From Microbacterium sp. VKM Ac-2870 (GTDB lineage Bacteria > Actinomycetota > Actinomycetes > Actinomycetales > Microbacteriaceae), in contig NZ_JADKSH010000002.1 in assembly GCF_015350795.1 (NCBI RefSeq), forward strand, positions 372,001 to 436,000: 64,000 nt of DNA. Direction: 5' to 3'. Shown in pieces: positions 24,733 to 33,894 of the stretch (positions within the stretch are counted from its first letter, which is position 1; each line of letters opens with the position of its first letter). The position numbers and the translations under genes are program-made. The notes under the pieces were generated by a model that saw only the letters and a list, made by a program, of their open reading frames with translations, ran no database searches and had not been told where the DNA came from.

Positions 24733-26184
24733 ATGTCGTCGAGCTTCGTGAACACCCAGTCGGTCGCTGTCCTCGGTGGCGGTCCCGGCGGGTACGAGGC
24801 GGCGCTCGCCGCCGCGCAGCTCGGCGCCGATGTGACCCTCGTCGAGCGTGCGGGGGTTGGCGGAGCGGCCGTCATGACCGACGTCGTCCCCTCGAAGAGC
24901 CTCATCGCCACGGCCGACGCTGCAGTCGCGATCTCAGAGGCGCACGATCTGGGTGTGCAGTTCTTCGCCAAGGACGATCGCGGAACGGCCCTCAAGCCTG
25001 AGGTCGCGATCAACCTCGCGGCGGTCAACAAGCGTCTGCTCTCCCTCGCGCGCCAGCAGTCCGACGACATGCGTGCCCAGCTCGTCGAGGCAGGTGTGCG
25101 GATCATCGCCGGCCACGGGCGGCTCGACGGCCATCACGCCCTCGTCGTATCGACGGGTCCCGGAGGAACCGATTTCGACCGCGTCGAGGCCGACACGCTG
25201 GTGGTGGCGGTCGGGGCGTCGCCGCGTGAGCTGCCCACCGCCCGGCCGGACGGTCAGCGCATCCTCACCTGGACCCAGCTCTACGATATGAAGTCGTTGC
25301 CCGAGCATCTCATCGTCGTCGGTTCCGGCGTGACGGGGGCCGAGTTCGCCTCGGCGTACATGAACCTCGGCGCCAAAGTCACATTGATCTCCAGTCGCGA
25401 CCAGGTGCTTCCGGGCGAGGATGCCGATGCAGCCGCCGTGCTCGAAAAAGTCTTCACGCGCGGGGGGATGACGGTGCTGTCGACCTCGCGCGCGAACAGC
25501 GTCGAGCGCTCCGGCGACGGCGTGGTCGTGACGCTTTCGGACGGGCGCACCGTGGAGGGCAGTCACTGCTTGCTGGCGGTCGGCTCGATCCCGAACACGG
25601 CCGACCTCGGCCTCGAGGATGCCGGTGTGCAGCTGACCGACTCCGGCCACATCCGCGTCAACCGCGTCGCCCGCACCTCTGTGCCCAACATTTACGCCGC
25701 CGGCGACTGCACGACCTTCGTCCCGCTGGCATCCGTCGCGTCGATGCAGGGACGCACCGCCATCTTCCACGCCCTCGGCGACACGGTCATCCCGCTCGAG
25801 CGCCGCCGCATCACGGCCAACATCTTCACCGCGCCGGAGATCGCGACCGTGGGCCGCCAGGAGAAGGACCTCGAGACGGGCGCCATCAACGGATACGTGT
25901 ACAAGCTGCCCTTGGCCGCCAACGCGCGCGCGAAGATGATGGGCATCAAAGACGGCTTCGTGAAGATCATCGCCCGTGAGGGCAGCGGCACCGTGATCGG
26001 CGGCGTGATCGTCGCCCCGCGCGCCTCCGAGCTCATCTACCCGATCGCGATGGCGGTGGAGCGTCGCCTCACCGTCGACCAGGTCTCACGCATCTTCGCC
26101 GTCTTCCCGTCGCTGAGCGCCTCGGTCACCGACGCGACCCGCGCCATGCACCTCGTCAACCGCGACGACGACTTCTTCGGCTGA
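24733..26184 (+). CDS. lpdA: LpdA-type NAD(P)H:quinone dehydrogenase (lipoamide dehydrogenase-like)
   Basis: The 483-residue flavoprotein has the FAD fold LGGGPGGYEAALAA at about residues 13-26, the NAD fold VVGSGVTGAEFASAY and AAGDCT before the dimer domain. At the place where true lipoamide dehydrogenases have a CXXXXC redox pair, it reads GVGGAAVMTDVVPSKSL, with no cysteines. This is the pattern of mycobacterial Rv3303c (LpdA), which reduces quinones instead of lipoamide. A role in redox balance or quinone detoxification is inferred. Monocistronic, divergent from purine nucleoside phosphorylase. Confidence 0.88.
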   Translation: MSSSFVNTQSVAVLGGGPGGYEAALAAAQLGADVTLVERAGVGGAAVMTDVVPSKSLIATADAAVAISEAHDLGVQFFAKDDRGTALKPEVAINLAAVNKRLLSLARQQSDDMRAQLVEAGVRIIAGHGRLDGHHALVVSTGPGGTDFDRVEADTLVVAVGASPRELPTARPDGQRILTWTQLYDMKSLPEHLIVVGSGVTGAEFASAYMNLGAKVTLISSRDQVLPGEDADAAAVLEKVFTRGGMTVLSTSRANSVERSGDGVVVTLSDGRTVEGSHCLLAVGSIPNTADLGLEDAGVQLTDSGHIRVNRVARTSVPNIYAAGDCTTFVPLASVASMQGRTAIFHALGDTVIPLERRRITANIFTAPEIATVGRQEKDLETGAINGYVYKLPLAANARAKMMGIKDGFVKIIAREGSGTVIGGVIVAPRASELIYPIAMAVERRLTVDQVSRIFAVFPSLSASVTDATRAMHLVNRDDDFFG

Positions 26185-26218
26185 GCGAAGCGGTCACAGC
26201 ATGCGCCCCGCTTCGCTC
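26183..26218. terminator. Bidirectional hairpin terminator
   Basis: GAGCGAAGCGG (26183-26193) pairs perfectly with CCGCTTCGCTC (26208-26218) over 11 bp around a 14-nt loop. It lies between the convergent ends of lpdA (26184) and the lipoprotein gene (26226). There is no U tract. Confidence 0.65.
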
Positions 26219-26225
26219 CGTCTGG

Positions 26226-26678
26226 CTACCGCTGCACCTGCGCGGTCCACATTCCTTCGCCATCCGACGATGTCGCCGACACCGTGAACGACGTGAGGTT
26301 CTGCATGGCCGTCGGAATGGCGATGGGCGTCCGCAGGGCGCCCTGCTGACAGACGATGTCCTGCTGTGTGCTGACCGTCGAGCTGCCGGCGGTGTAGGTC
26401 AACGCGAACGCCACGCGGTCGGCACCGATGCAACGCAGCTCGACCGCGCGATACGTGGTGCCCGTCGACAGGGTCACACTGGTCCCCGGCCCCTCGCTGG
26501 CGGCGAGCATTCCGCTGGCGGCCGCGCCCGGGTTCGCTCCGATCACCGATGCCGACCAGGCCGACCACGCCGCGCGGTCCGCGTCGGAAGGCCCCGTGCT
26601 GCACCCGGTCAAGAGCGCGAGAGCGGATGCCGCAGTCGCGGCGACGGCGAGGCGACGGCGGGACGCGGCGATCATCAT
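26226..26678 (-). CDS. Small putative lipoprotein of unknown function
   Basis: I do not recognise a family. The 150-residue protein starts with a basic segment and hydrophobic stretch ending in the lipobox LLTGC (Cys26), so it is probably anchored outside the membrane. The mature part is small, rich in Ser, Thr and Ala, with two cysteines that could form a disulfide. Its ATG overlaps the stop of the carboxylase alpha chain (TGATG), so it is co-expressed with that cytosolic enzyme; no functional link is obvious. Confidence 0.75.
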   Translation of the reverse strand: MMIAASRRRLAVAATAASALALLTGCSTGPSDADRAAWSAWSASVIGANPGAAASGMLAASEGPGTSVTLSTGTTYRAVELRCIGADRVAFALTYTAGSSTVSTQQDIVCQQGALRTPIAIPTAMQNLTSFTVSATSSDGEGMWTAQVQR

Positions 26679-28474
26679 CAGGAGATCGTGAGCAACTGGT
26701 GCCCGGCCGACACGGTGGTGCCGGGAGCGGCGTTGATGGCGCCGACGACGCCGTCTTTGTGCGCCTGAATCGGCTGCTCCATCTTCATCGCTTCGAGCAC
26801 GACGACCAGGTCGCCCTTGACGACGGGCTGGCCCTCCTCGACCGCGACCTTGACGATCGTGGCCTGCATCGGCGCCTTCACGGCGTCACCGGACGCGCCG
26901 GACATCACCGTCGGAGCGTGCGAGCGGCGCGAGGGCGGCACCGCCGCCGGTCGGCCGATCTTGGCGGGTGCGACCGCGATGCGATCGGGAAGGCTCACCT
27001 CGAGGCGCTTGCCCGACACCTCGACGACGACGATGTGACGCGGCTCGGCTTCGGCCGGAGACTCCGCTTCGCCGTCCCACGGTGCGATGTCGTTGTCGAA
27101 CTCGGTCTCGATCCACCGGGTGAACACGCCGAAGTGGCCGTCTTCGGCCGTGAAGGCGCGGTCACGCACGACCTTGCGGTGAAACGGCAGCACGGTGGGC
27201 ATGCCGGCGACCTCGAACTCGTCGAGGGCGCGCCGGGAGCGCTCCAGTGCCTCGGCGCGGTCACGTCCCGAGACGATGAGCTTGCCGAGCAGCGAGTCGA
27301 ACGCTCCCGAGACGCTGTCGCCCGCGGTCACGCCGGAGTCGAGGCGTATGCCGGGGCCGCCGAACGTCTTGAACTGGTGGATGCGACCGGGCTGCGGCAA
27401 GAACCCGCGACCCGGGTCTTCGCCGTTGATGCGGAACTCGATCGAGTGGCCGACGGGCTGCGGGTCGTCGTAGTCGAGCGTGCCGCCCTCGGCGAGGCGG
27501 AACTGCTCGCGCACCAGATCGATGCCGGTGACCTCTTCGGAGACGGGGTGCTCGACCTGCAGACGGGTGTTGACCTCGAGGAAGGAGATGGTGCCGTCGG
27601 CGCCGATCAGGAACTCGCACGTGCCGGCGCCCACGTAGCCGACCTCGCGCAGGATCGCCTTGGACGATTCGTAGAGCGTGTGGTTCTGCTCGTCGGTGAG
27701 GAAGGGCGCCGGTGCCTCTTCGACGAGCTTCTGGTGGCGCCGCTGCAGCGAGCAGTCGCGCGTGGAGATGACCACGACGTTGCCCTCGGCATCCGCGAGG
27801 CACTGCGTTTCGACGTGCCGGGGCTTGTCGAGGTACTTCTCCACGAAGCACTCGCCGCGCCCGAAGGCGCTGATCGCCTCGCGGGTGGCGGATTCGAACT
27901 GCTCGGCGACCTCGTCGAGCTCGCGGGCGACCTTCAGGCCGCGTCCGCCGCCGCCGTACGCCGCCTTGATCGCGATGGGCAGGCCGTGCTCCTGGGCGAA
28001 AGCGATGACCTCGTCGGCTCCGGCGACGGGGCCGGGCGTTCCCGGGGCGAGAGGTGCGCCGACCTTTTCGGCCACGTGGCGAGCGGTCACCTTGTCGCCG
28101 AGGGCTTCGATGGCCTCGGGAGAGGGGCCGATCCAGATCAGCCCTGCGCCGATGACGGCGCGGGCGAACTCGGCGTTCTCGGCGAGGAATCCATAGCCCG
28201 GGTGTACCGCGTCGGCGCCGGCGCGACGCGCCACCGACAGGATCTTCTCGATCGAGAGGTAGGTGTCGGCCGAGGTCGACCCGTCGAGGGCGTAGGCCTC
28301 GTCGGCGAGCTTGGCGTGCATCGCGTCGCGATCCTGGTCGGCGTAGACGGCGACCGATGCCTTGCCCGAATCGCGGGCGGCCCGGATCACTCGGACGGCG
28401 ATCTCACCGCGGTTCGCAATGAGCACTTTGGTGATCTGCGGGCGCGCGACCGTCAGGTCCAGTGAGCGTGGCAT
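26678..28474 (-). CDS. Acyl-CoA carboxylase alpha chain (biotin carboxylase + BCCP)
   Basis: The 598-residue protein carboxylates its own biotin for transfer to acetyl- or propionyl-CoA. Order of domains: biotin carboxylase N-domain ([17 protein letters not shown]), ATP-grasp ([10 protein letters not shown]), C-domain ([17 protein letters not shown]), and a C-terminal carrier domain with biotinyl Lys564 in EAMKMEQP. This is the AccA3-type fused subunit of actinobacteria. I chose the ATG at 28474, with TAGGCT 7 nt upstream; a start at 28492 would lie inside that promoter. Its beta and epsilon partners are probably encoded at 33895-35777. Confidence 0.94.
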   Translation of the reverse strand: MPRSLDLTVARPQITKVLIANRGEIAVRVIRAARDSGKASVAVYADQDRDAMHAKLADEAYALDGSTSADTYLSIEKILSVARRAGADAVHPGYGFLAENAEFARAVIGAGLIWIGPSPEAIEALGDKVTARHVAEKVGAPLAPGTPGPVAGADEVIAFAQEHGLPIAIKAAYGGGGRGLKVARELDEVAEQFESATREAISAFGRGECFVEKYLDKPRHVETQCLADAEGNVVVISTRDCSLQRRHQKLVEEAPAPFLTDEQNHTLYESSKAILREVGYVGAGTCEFLIGADGTISFLEVNTRLQVEHPVSEEVTGIDLVREQFRLAEGGTLDYDDPQPVGHSIEFRINGEDPGRGFLPQPGRIHQFKTFGGPGIRLDSGVTAGDSVSGAFDSLLGKLIVSGRDRAEALERSRRALDEFEVAGMPTVLPFHRKVVRDRAFTAEDGHFGVFTRWIETEFDNDIAPWDGEAESPAEAEPRHIVVVEVSGKRLEVSLPDRIAVAPAKIGRPAAVPPSRRSHAPTVMSGASGDAVKAPMQATIVKVAVEEGQPVVKGDLVVVLEAMKMEQPIQAHKDGVVGAINAAPGTTVSAGHQLLTIS

Positions 28475-28481
28475 GGATGTC

Positions 28482-28487
28482 AGCCTA
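28482..28487 (-). promoter_or_regulatory. Leaderless -10 for the carboxylase alpha chain
   Basis: TAGGCT on the minus strand ends 7 nt before the ATG at 28474; no Shine-Dalgarno sequence. It supports this start over the in-frame start at 28492. Confidence 0.55.
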
Positions 28488-28552
28488 CCCACGCCGACCC
28501 CCCTGACTTTGGATCACTCGCACAAGATCGACGTCGAATCGTGTGCGACAGG

Positions 28553-29230
28553 CTACGAAGACACGCGGTCGCTCTGCGGATCGGTCGGCGCCACCCAGAG
28601 GTCCGTCCACACGATGTCGAGCTGGGCGCACAGTCGGCGCACCGTCGACAGCGACATCCCGACGACCGTCGACGGGTCACCGTCGACGCGCTCGATGAAG
28701 GGGCCGCCGAGACTGTCGACCGTGAAGGCTCCGGCGACCTGCAGCGGCTCACCGGTGGCGACGTACGCCGCGATCTCGGCATCGGTGATGTCGGCGACGA
28801 AGCTCACGGATGCCGCAGCCACCGCATGCTCCTCGCGCGGCGGCATCCCGGGGCTCACGCGCACGACGCTGTGCCCGGAGTGGAGTACCCCGGTGCGGCC
28901 GCGCATCTGCTCCCAGCGGGCGACGGCAACGGCGGGCTCCAGCGGCTTACCGAGAACCTGGCCGTCGATCTCGAACATCGAATCGCCGCCGACGACAACG
29001 CCGTCGAAGTCGGGGTCGCTGTCGGCAAGCGTGGCCACGACGGCGGCGGCCTTGCGCCTTGCCAGCAGGAGGACGTGCTCGTCCGGCGCGAGGGTGCGGC
29101 CCGCGGAGGACTCGACGGCGGCGACCACCGCCTCCTCATCGACGCCGGGCGAGCGCAGAAGCGGCTCGATCCCCGCCTGCCGCATCAGCATGAGACGGGC
29201 GGGGGAGGTGGATGCCAGGCACACGCGCAT
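28553..29230 (-). CDS. maf: Maf-family nucleotide pyrophosphatase
   Basis: The 225-residue house-cleaning enzyme hydrolyses non-canonical or modified nucleoside triphosphates (dTTP/UTP-type Maf). The N-terminal LASTSPARLMLMRQAGI is the Maf signature; GGDSMFEIDGQVLGKP and GRTGVLHSGHSVV are also conserved. It lies upstream of the carboxylase alpha gene on the same strand with a 78-bp gap. The ATG at 29230 has GGAGGG close upstream and TACCCT (29243-29238) at 7 nt, so it may be leadered or leaderless. Confidence 0.9.
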   Translation of the reverse strand: MRVCLASTSPARLMLMRQAGIEPLLRSPGVDEEAVVAAVESSAGRTLAPDEHVLLLARRKAAAVVATLADSDPDFDGVVVGGDSMFEIDGQVLGKPLEPAVAVARWEQMRGRTGVLHSGHSVVRVSPGMPPREEHAVAAASVSFVADITDAEIAAYVATGEPLQVAGAFTVDSLGGPFIERVDGDPSTVVGMSLSTVRRLCAQLDIVWTDLWVAPTDPQSDRVSS

Positions 29231-29289
29231 GCCCTCCAGGGTACGGTTCGGGCGCCATCCGCCGAGACGATCCGTGACAGCATCGAAGG

Positions 29290-30621
29290 ATGCAACCCGG
29301 CGATCTGCTCGATCTGGACATCACGGATGTGGCGCACGGCGGTGTGTTCATCGCCCGTCACGACGGACGGGTGGTGTTCGTGGCCGATGCGATTCCCGGC
29401 GAACGGGTGCGCGTACAGCTCACCGACACCGCGAAGTCGTCGTTCTGGCGCGCGGCGACGGTCGACGTGCTCGATGCGTCTGCCGATCGACGTCCGCACG
29501 TGTGGGCGGCCGCCGATGTCGATGTCGTCCCCGATCTCCGCCCCGGCGGCGCCGACTTCGGCCACATCGCCCTCGACCGGCAGCGGGCGCTCAAGGAGGA
29601 GGTCCTGCGCGAGGCCCTGATCCGTTTCGGCGGTGTCACCGACCCGACGGTCACGGTCGCGCAGCCCGCGCCGATCGTCGTCGGCGATGGGAGCTCCACG
29701 TCGGCGGAGGTGCCCGATGGGTCGCGCTGGCGCACCCGGGTGAGCCTGCACGTCGACGATCAGGGCATCGTCGGGCCCTTCGCCGCGCGCAGCCACCGCG
29801 TCATTCCCGTCGACGATCTGCCGCTCGCGACAGCCGAGATCGAGCAGGTGGCGCGCACGCTGTCGGGGCGGCCGGGTCGGATCGACCTCGTGCAGCCGGC
29901 AGACGGCCGCGTCCGCGTGGTGCCCCGGCCCGACACCGACCGCCCGCGCCGAGGTCGCGGGCGAGTAGCTTCCCCGCCCGCGGCCCTGTCGGCGGCGGGT
30001 TCCGCAGCGCGCGAGGTCATCGTCGAAGAGGTCGACGGGAGGCGGTTCCGCGTCGATGCAGGCGGCTTTTGGCAGGTGCACCGGCTCGCCGCGCACACCC
30101 TCACCGATGTCGTCGCGGCCGCACTCCGCGACGCCGGGGGCGTCGACCCCGATGCACACCACCTCGACCTGTACGGCGGCGTCGGGCTGTTCGCTGCCAC
30201 GCTGGCGACTCTGGGCGGTCCGGCGACGCGCGTGACGACCGTCGAATCCGATGCCCGCGCCACCGAGCACGCGGGCGAGAACCTCGCCGACTGGATCGGA
30301 GCTCGCGCAGAGACCGACCGCACCGACCGATTCCTCACCAGGCTCATCGCACAGGCTGGGTCTACCGACCGCGCGCGGCTGGCGCGAGGAGTCACTCTCC
30401 TCGACCCGCCTCGCGCGGGGGCCGGGCGGGCCGTCGTCGAGTCCGTCGCGGCGCTGAGCCCGGCATCCGTCGTCTACGTCGCATGCGACCCGGTGGCGCT
30501 GGCCCGTGACCTCGGCACCTTCCGCGAGCACGGGTACGAGCCCCGCCGCATCGACGCCCTCGACCTCTTCCCGCACTCGCACCATGTCGAGGCCGTGGCC
30601 CTGCTGCAGCGCACCGATTGA
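29290..30621 (+). CDS. TrmA/RlmD-family class I SAM-dependent RNA methyltransferase
   Basis: Predicted m5U methyltransferase acting on tRNA or 23S rRNA. The 443-residue protein starts with a TRAM-like RNA-binding domain (about residues 1-60, DLDITDVAHGGVFIARHDGR). The methyltransferase domain has DLYGGVGLFAATLA for SAM binding and LLDPPRAGAG. VACDP holds the catalytic cysteine, and the end HSHHVEAVALLQR is the usual C-terminus. The [4Fe-4S] cysteines of RlmD are not evident. The target base is unknown. Divergent from Maf. Confidence 0.9.
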   Translation: MQPGDLLDLDITDVAHGGVFIARHDGRVVFVADAIPGERVRVQLTDTAKSSFWRAATVDVLDASADRRPHVWAAADVDVVPDLRPGGADFGHIALDRQRALKEEVLREALIRFGGVTDPTVTVAQPAPIVVGDGSSTSAEVPDGSRWRTRVSLHVDDQGIVGPFAARSHRVIPVDDLPLATAEIEQVARTLSGRPGRIDLVQPADGRVRVVPRPDTDRPRRGRGRVASPPAALSAAGSAAREVIVEEVDGRRFRVDAGGFWQVHRLAAHTLTDVVAAALRDAGGVDPDAHHLDLYGGVGLFAATLATLGGPATRVTTVESDARATEHAGENLADWIGARAETDRTDRFLTRLIAQAGSTDRARLARGVTLLDPPRAGAGRAVVESVAALSPASVVYVACDPVALARDLGTFREHGYEPRRIDALDLFPHSHHVEAVALLQRTD

Positions 30622-30690
30622 TGCCGGGTCTCCGGGGGCGGAGCGGACGGACGTAGCCGTTCGACGGATGCCGCGGCTCAGCCCCCTGGT

Positions 30691-30696
30691 TAGGCT
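30691..30696 (+). promoter_or_regulatory. Leaderless -10 for the response regulator
   Basis: TAGGCT ends 6 nt before the ATG at 30703; no Shine-Dalgarno sequence. Confidence 0.55.
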
Positions 30697-30702
30697 GAGC
30701 CC

Positions 30703-31371
30703 ATGACGCGTGTGGCTCTCATCGATGACCACGAGTCCGTGCGCCTCGGGCTCGAGGCGGCGTGTGCACGCGCGGTGACCAAAGACGTCGTCTTCTCCGG
30801 CAGCACCGTGCGCGCCTACCTGGAGTGGCGGCTGCGCTCCGGATCGCCCCCCGCCGACATCGTCGTGCTCGACCTCACTCTCGGTGACGGCACGACCGTC
30901 ACCGAGAACGTCACCAGCCTGGTCGGCGACGGCTCGCCCGTGCTGATCCACAGCGTCGCCGACCGCCCCGCCGCGGTGCGCGAGGCGCTCGCCGCCGGTG
31001 CCGCCGGCGTCATCAGCAAGGCTTCTCGCATCGACGATGTGATCGCGGCCATCCGGACCGTCGCCCGCGGCGAGGCGCTCGACAACATCGAGTGGGCGAG
31101 CGCCGTCGACGGCGACCGTGCGTTCGCCGACGCGCAGCTGTCCAAGCGTGAGCGCGACGTGCTCCGCCTCTACGCGGCGGGGCTGCCGCTGAAGGCCGTG
31201 GCCGACCGGCTCGGTATCGCGTACTCCACCGCCAAGGAGAACATCACTCGGGTGCGGGTGAAGTACGTCGAGGTGGGGCGGCCCGCGCCGACGAAAGTCG
31301 ATCTGCTGCGTCGCGCCATGGAGGACGGTCTCATGCCCGGCCATGCCGGAGCGGGCAGCGGTGACGACTGA
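30703..31371 (+). CDS. LuxR/NarL-family response regulator
   Basis: The 222-residue regulator has a receiver domain with the acidic pocket at DDH (residues 8-10) and phosphoacceptor Asp57 in IVVLDLTLGDG. A LuxR-type helix-turn-helix follows near residues 145-190 (LSKRERDVLRLYAAGLPLKA). The region is followed at once by a histidine kinase gene overlapping its 3' end and a second kinase-like gene, so it is the output of that module. The signal and target genes are not visible. Transcription is probably leaderless from TAGGCT. Confidence 0.9.
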   Translation: MTRVALIDDHESVRLGLEAACARAVTKDVVFSGSTVRAYLEWRLRSGSPPADIVVLDLTLGDGTTVTENVTSLVGDGSPVLIHSVADRPAAVREALAAGAAGVISKASRIDDVIAAIRTVARGEALDNIEWASAVDGDRAFADAQLSKRERDVLRLYAAGLPLKAVADRLGIAYSTAKENITRVRVKYVEVGRPAPTKVDLLRRAMEDGLMPGHAGAGSGDD

Positions 31372-32599
31372 GTCTCTGCCGATCGCCGTCGATCCGGCGG
31401 TGCGACGACCGCTGGGCGACATCGCGGCCGGGGCGGAGCAGTTCACGCAGGCACGCGTCGAGCGGATCATTCGTGTGGTCGTGGCGCTCGGGTGCGCGGT
31501 GCTCGGGGTCCAGGCGTTCCTCAACGCGTGGGGCTCCCGCCAGGAGTCTCCTGCGGTGCATCTGCCGCTGCTGCTCGTTGTCTTCATCCCGCTCGGCATG
31601 ATGGTCGCCGCGTGCCTGGCGGGGGTCGCTGTCCGCGCCGCGGCGGGCGTCTTCGCCGTGGTGTTTCCGCTCGTGCTGGTGTGCTGGCCTCTCATGGTGC
31701 AGGGGCGCGGTCTGCACGCCGGCGGCGCCCCGTGGATCTGGTATCTGCTGAACGTCGCGACAGCCGCGGCGGTGCTCGTTTTCCCTCTGGCGATGCAGAT
31801 CGTGTGGGCGGCACTGATTCCCGTGTTGTACGCGGTAGCCCGGCTGCTGCAGCTCGGGATCGGATCCTCGGCGACGGTCGGCGTCGCGCTGGACGCCACG
31901 TTCGCGGCGATCCTCGGCGCGGTGGTAATCGTCCTCGGATGGTTGCTGCGCAGTGTGGCGGTGGGTATCGACCGGGCCCGCAGCGACGCGGTCGCCTCGT
32001 ATGCCGAAGCCGCATCCGCCAATGCCGCAGAGACGGAGCGGGTGGCCGTCGCCGCGTTGATGCACGACAGCGTGCTCGCTGCCCTCATCGCCGCCGAGCG
32101 CGCCGAGACGCCGCGCGAGGAGGGGCTGGCGTCGGCCATGGCGCGCGAGGCGCTGACCCGTCTCGCCAACGCCGATCAGGATTCGGGTGAGGGGCCCGAC
32201 GAGCCGGTCGATGCGGCGGCAGTCGCCGCCGGTCTCCGCACCGTCGTGGCCGGTCTCGCCCCGGACATCCCCGTCGAGGCCGAGATCGGCATCGGCGTCC
32301 CGGCCGTGCCGGGCCGTGTCGCCCGCGCGCTCGTCCTGGCCGCGGCGCAGGCCGTCAGGAACGCGATCGATCATGCGCAGGCGCGAGGGCTGCGGGTGTC
32401 GCTCCGCGTCGATGAGGCGGGCGTGCGCCTGCAGGTCATCGACCGCGGACCGGGGTTCGACCCGGCGAACATCCCCGAAGACCGCCTGGGCATCCGTGGC
32501 TCGATCGTCGCGCGGATGGCGGCCGTCGGTGGTCGGGCGCGAGTGCGGACCGCGGCGGCCGGCACCCTCGTCACTCTCGACTGGCAGCACCCGCGATGA
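31361..32599 (+). CDS. Membrane sensor histidine kinase
   Basis: About 412 residues with six hydrophobic segments between residues 35 and 200 and almost no extracellular sensor domain, suggesting sensing within the membrane. The phosphoacceptor is probably His235 in ALMHDSVLAAL, a variant NarL-type H-box. The C-terminal ATPase domain shows an N-box (AAAQAVRNAIDHA) and G-box region (DRGPGFDP, then LGIRGSI). I prefer the GTG at 31361, with GGAG 9 nt upstream. An ATG at 31343 would lengthen it by six residues. It overlaps the regulator gene by 11 bp and the next gene by 4 bp. Confidence 0.88.
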   Translation: MTTESLPIAVDPAVRRPLGDIAAGAEQFTQARVERIIRVVVALGCAVLGVQAFLNAWGSRQESPAVHLPLLLVVFIPLGMMVAACLAGVAVRAAAGVFAVVFPLVLVCWPLMVQGRGLHAGGAPWIWYLLNVATAAAVLVFPLAMQIVWAALIPVLYAVARLLQLGIGSSATVGVALDATFAAILGAVVIVLGWLLRSVAVGIDRARSDAVASYAEAASANAAETERVAVAALMHDSVLAALIAAERAETPREEGLASAMAREALTRLANADQDSGEGPDEPVDAAAVAAGLRTVVAGLAPDIPVEAEIGIGVPAVPGRVARALVLAAAQAVRNAIDHAQARGLRVSLRVDEAGVRLQVIDRGPGFDPANIPEDRLGIRGSIVARMAAVGGRARVRTAAAGTLVTLDWQHPR

Positions 32600-33639
32600 A
32601 CCTTCGGGTGCGCACCACTCTTTCGGTGCTGGCGGTCGCCTTCACGTCGTACCTGGCCGTCGGTGCTCTGCTGTGGACGACGCCGCCGCTGTACCCGATG
32701 CTGCAGGTGGCGACCGTCGCTTTCTACCTGGTGACGACGTGGTTGTGCCTCTTCTGGAACGCCACCGCCGTGCCCTTGCGGAGACATCCGATCACGGGCG
32801 AGCTGGGCAGCCGGTCCGTGCTTCCGGCGTGGGCGGCCGTGCTCGCCCTCGCCGCTGCCGTCCTCGTGCCGAACGCCTCGTGGGTCGCCGTCGGCCTCGC
32901 CGCGAGGCGCACCGGCTTCGGCACATGGAGCGTCGGCGCCGTCGGTGCGCTGCTGACCATCGTGATGGTGCGCCGCCGTCCCTGGGTCGCGTGGGCGGGT
33001 GTCGCGTTGTTGGCGGTCGAGGCAACCCTCTGGATCGGCCCCACCGACGCCCTGGCCCTGGGGGTCGTGGGTGCGGTGCTGTGGGTGGGAGTGGCGCAGC
33101 TGCTGACGTGGTTGGTCGACCGTGCCGCTGCCGATACGGCCGAACTGACTGCGCTGCAGCGTGCGGCATCGGAATGGCTCGCCGCGCAGGAGGGCATTCG
33201 ACGCGAGCGACGCACACTGGTGCGCCGTGCGCTCGCGCTCGCCGGGCCTGTGCTCACGCGCACCATCGAGACCGGGGGGAATCTGAGCGATGCCGAACGG
33301 CGCGAGGCGCACATCGCCGAAGAGGCGCTCCGCGACGAGCTGCGCGGTTCGGCGCTGCTCGACGAGCGGGTGCGCGCGGCGTTGGCGGCTGCACGGCAAC
33401 GAGGAACCACCGTGTCGGTGCTGGACGAAGGGGGTCTCGACGGGCTGTCGTCGCGTGAGCGGGCGCTGATCCGCGCTCGCCTGGCGGAGGTCCTCGCCGA
33501 GGCCGACTCGGAGCGCGTCTACGTACGGGCTTCCACCCACGAGGAGATCGCCGTCACCGTCGTCGGCAGAACCGCGTCCGACGAGGGCGAAGACGAGGTC
33601 GACCTCTGGAGCGAGATCCCTCGCCGCCCGCAGGACTGA
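32596..33639 (+). CDS. Kinase-like membrane protein without a recognisable ATPase domain
   Basis: The 347-residue protein has five or six hydrophobic segments (residues 5-175) followed by a coiled-coil-like helical region and an alpha/beta tail. The tail pattern (ALRDELRGSALLDERV, then AARQRGTTVSVLDEGG) resembles the middle and end of actinobacterial sensor kinases. No phosphoacceptor H-box and no N- or G-box are visible. It may be a degenerate kinase partner that senses or tunes the intact kinase upstream, with which it overlaps by ATGA. The function is inferred from position only. Confidence 0.7.
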   Translation: MNLRVRTTLSVLAVAFTSYLAVGALLWTTPPLYPMLQVATVAFYLVTTWLCLFWNATAVPLRRHPITGELGSRSVLPAWAAVLALAAAVLVPNASWVAVGLAARRTGFGTWSVGAVGALLTIVMVRRRPWVAWAGVALLAVEATLWIGPTDALALGVVGAVLWVGVAQLLTWLVDRAAADTAELTALQRAASEWLAAQEGIRRERRTLVRRALALAGPVLTRTIETGGNLSDAERREAHIAEEALRDELRGSALLDERVRAALAAARQRGTTVSVLDEGGLDGLSSRERALIRARLAEVLAEADSERVYVRASTHEEIAVTVVGRTASDEGEDEVDLWSEIPRRPQD

Positions 33640-33701
33640 GCGCACGTCTGCGGCGGTACCGAGCGGTCCCGAGACGCTCCGGATGCCGCGAAGAAGGAGG
33701 A

Positions 33702-33734
33702 GGCGAGGGGCGGCGAAGCCGCCCGCCCCTCGCC
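33702..33734 (+). terminator. Strong GC hairpin after the two-component module
   Basis: GGCGAGGGGCG (33702-33712) pairs with CGCCCCTCGCC (33724-33734) as a perfect 11-bp stem with an 11-nt loop. It lies 62 bp after the stop at 33639 and has no U tract. The rest of the 33640-33894 gap shows no gene. Confidence 0.65.
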
Positions 33735-33894
33735 ATGCGAGCGGTTACCCGAAAACCGACTCGCGAAGGGCCGAACCCGCTCTTGGAGCAGATGCGACCG
33801 AACGCAGAAGCGTTCCAGCGATATCGATTCTTCCGGGCTTGGGAGGCGTTGTCTGTAGGTATTTTGGGGGACAAGAACGCCGAGCATGGCGATC

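Noticed and set aside
24733..26184. E3 component of pyruvate dehydrogenase
   Set aside because: The active-site cysteines required for lipoamide chemistry are missing.
29185..32169. 994-residue open frame on the minus strand
   Set aside because: It runs antisense through an RNA methyltransferase, a response regulator and a kinase, all with intact motifs.
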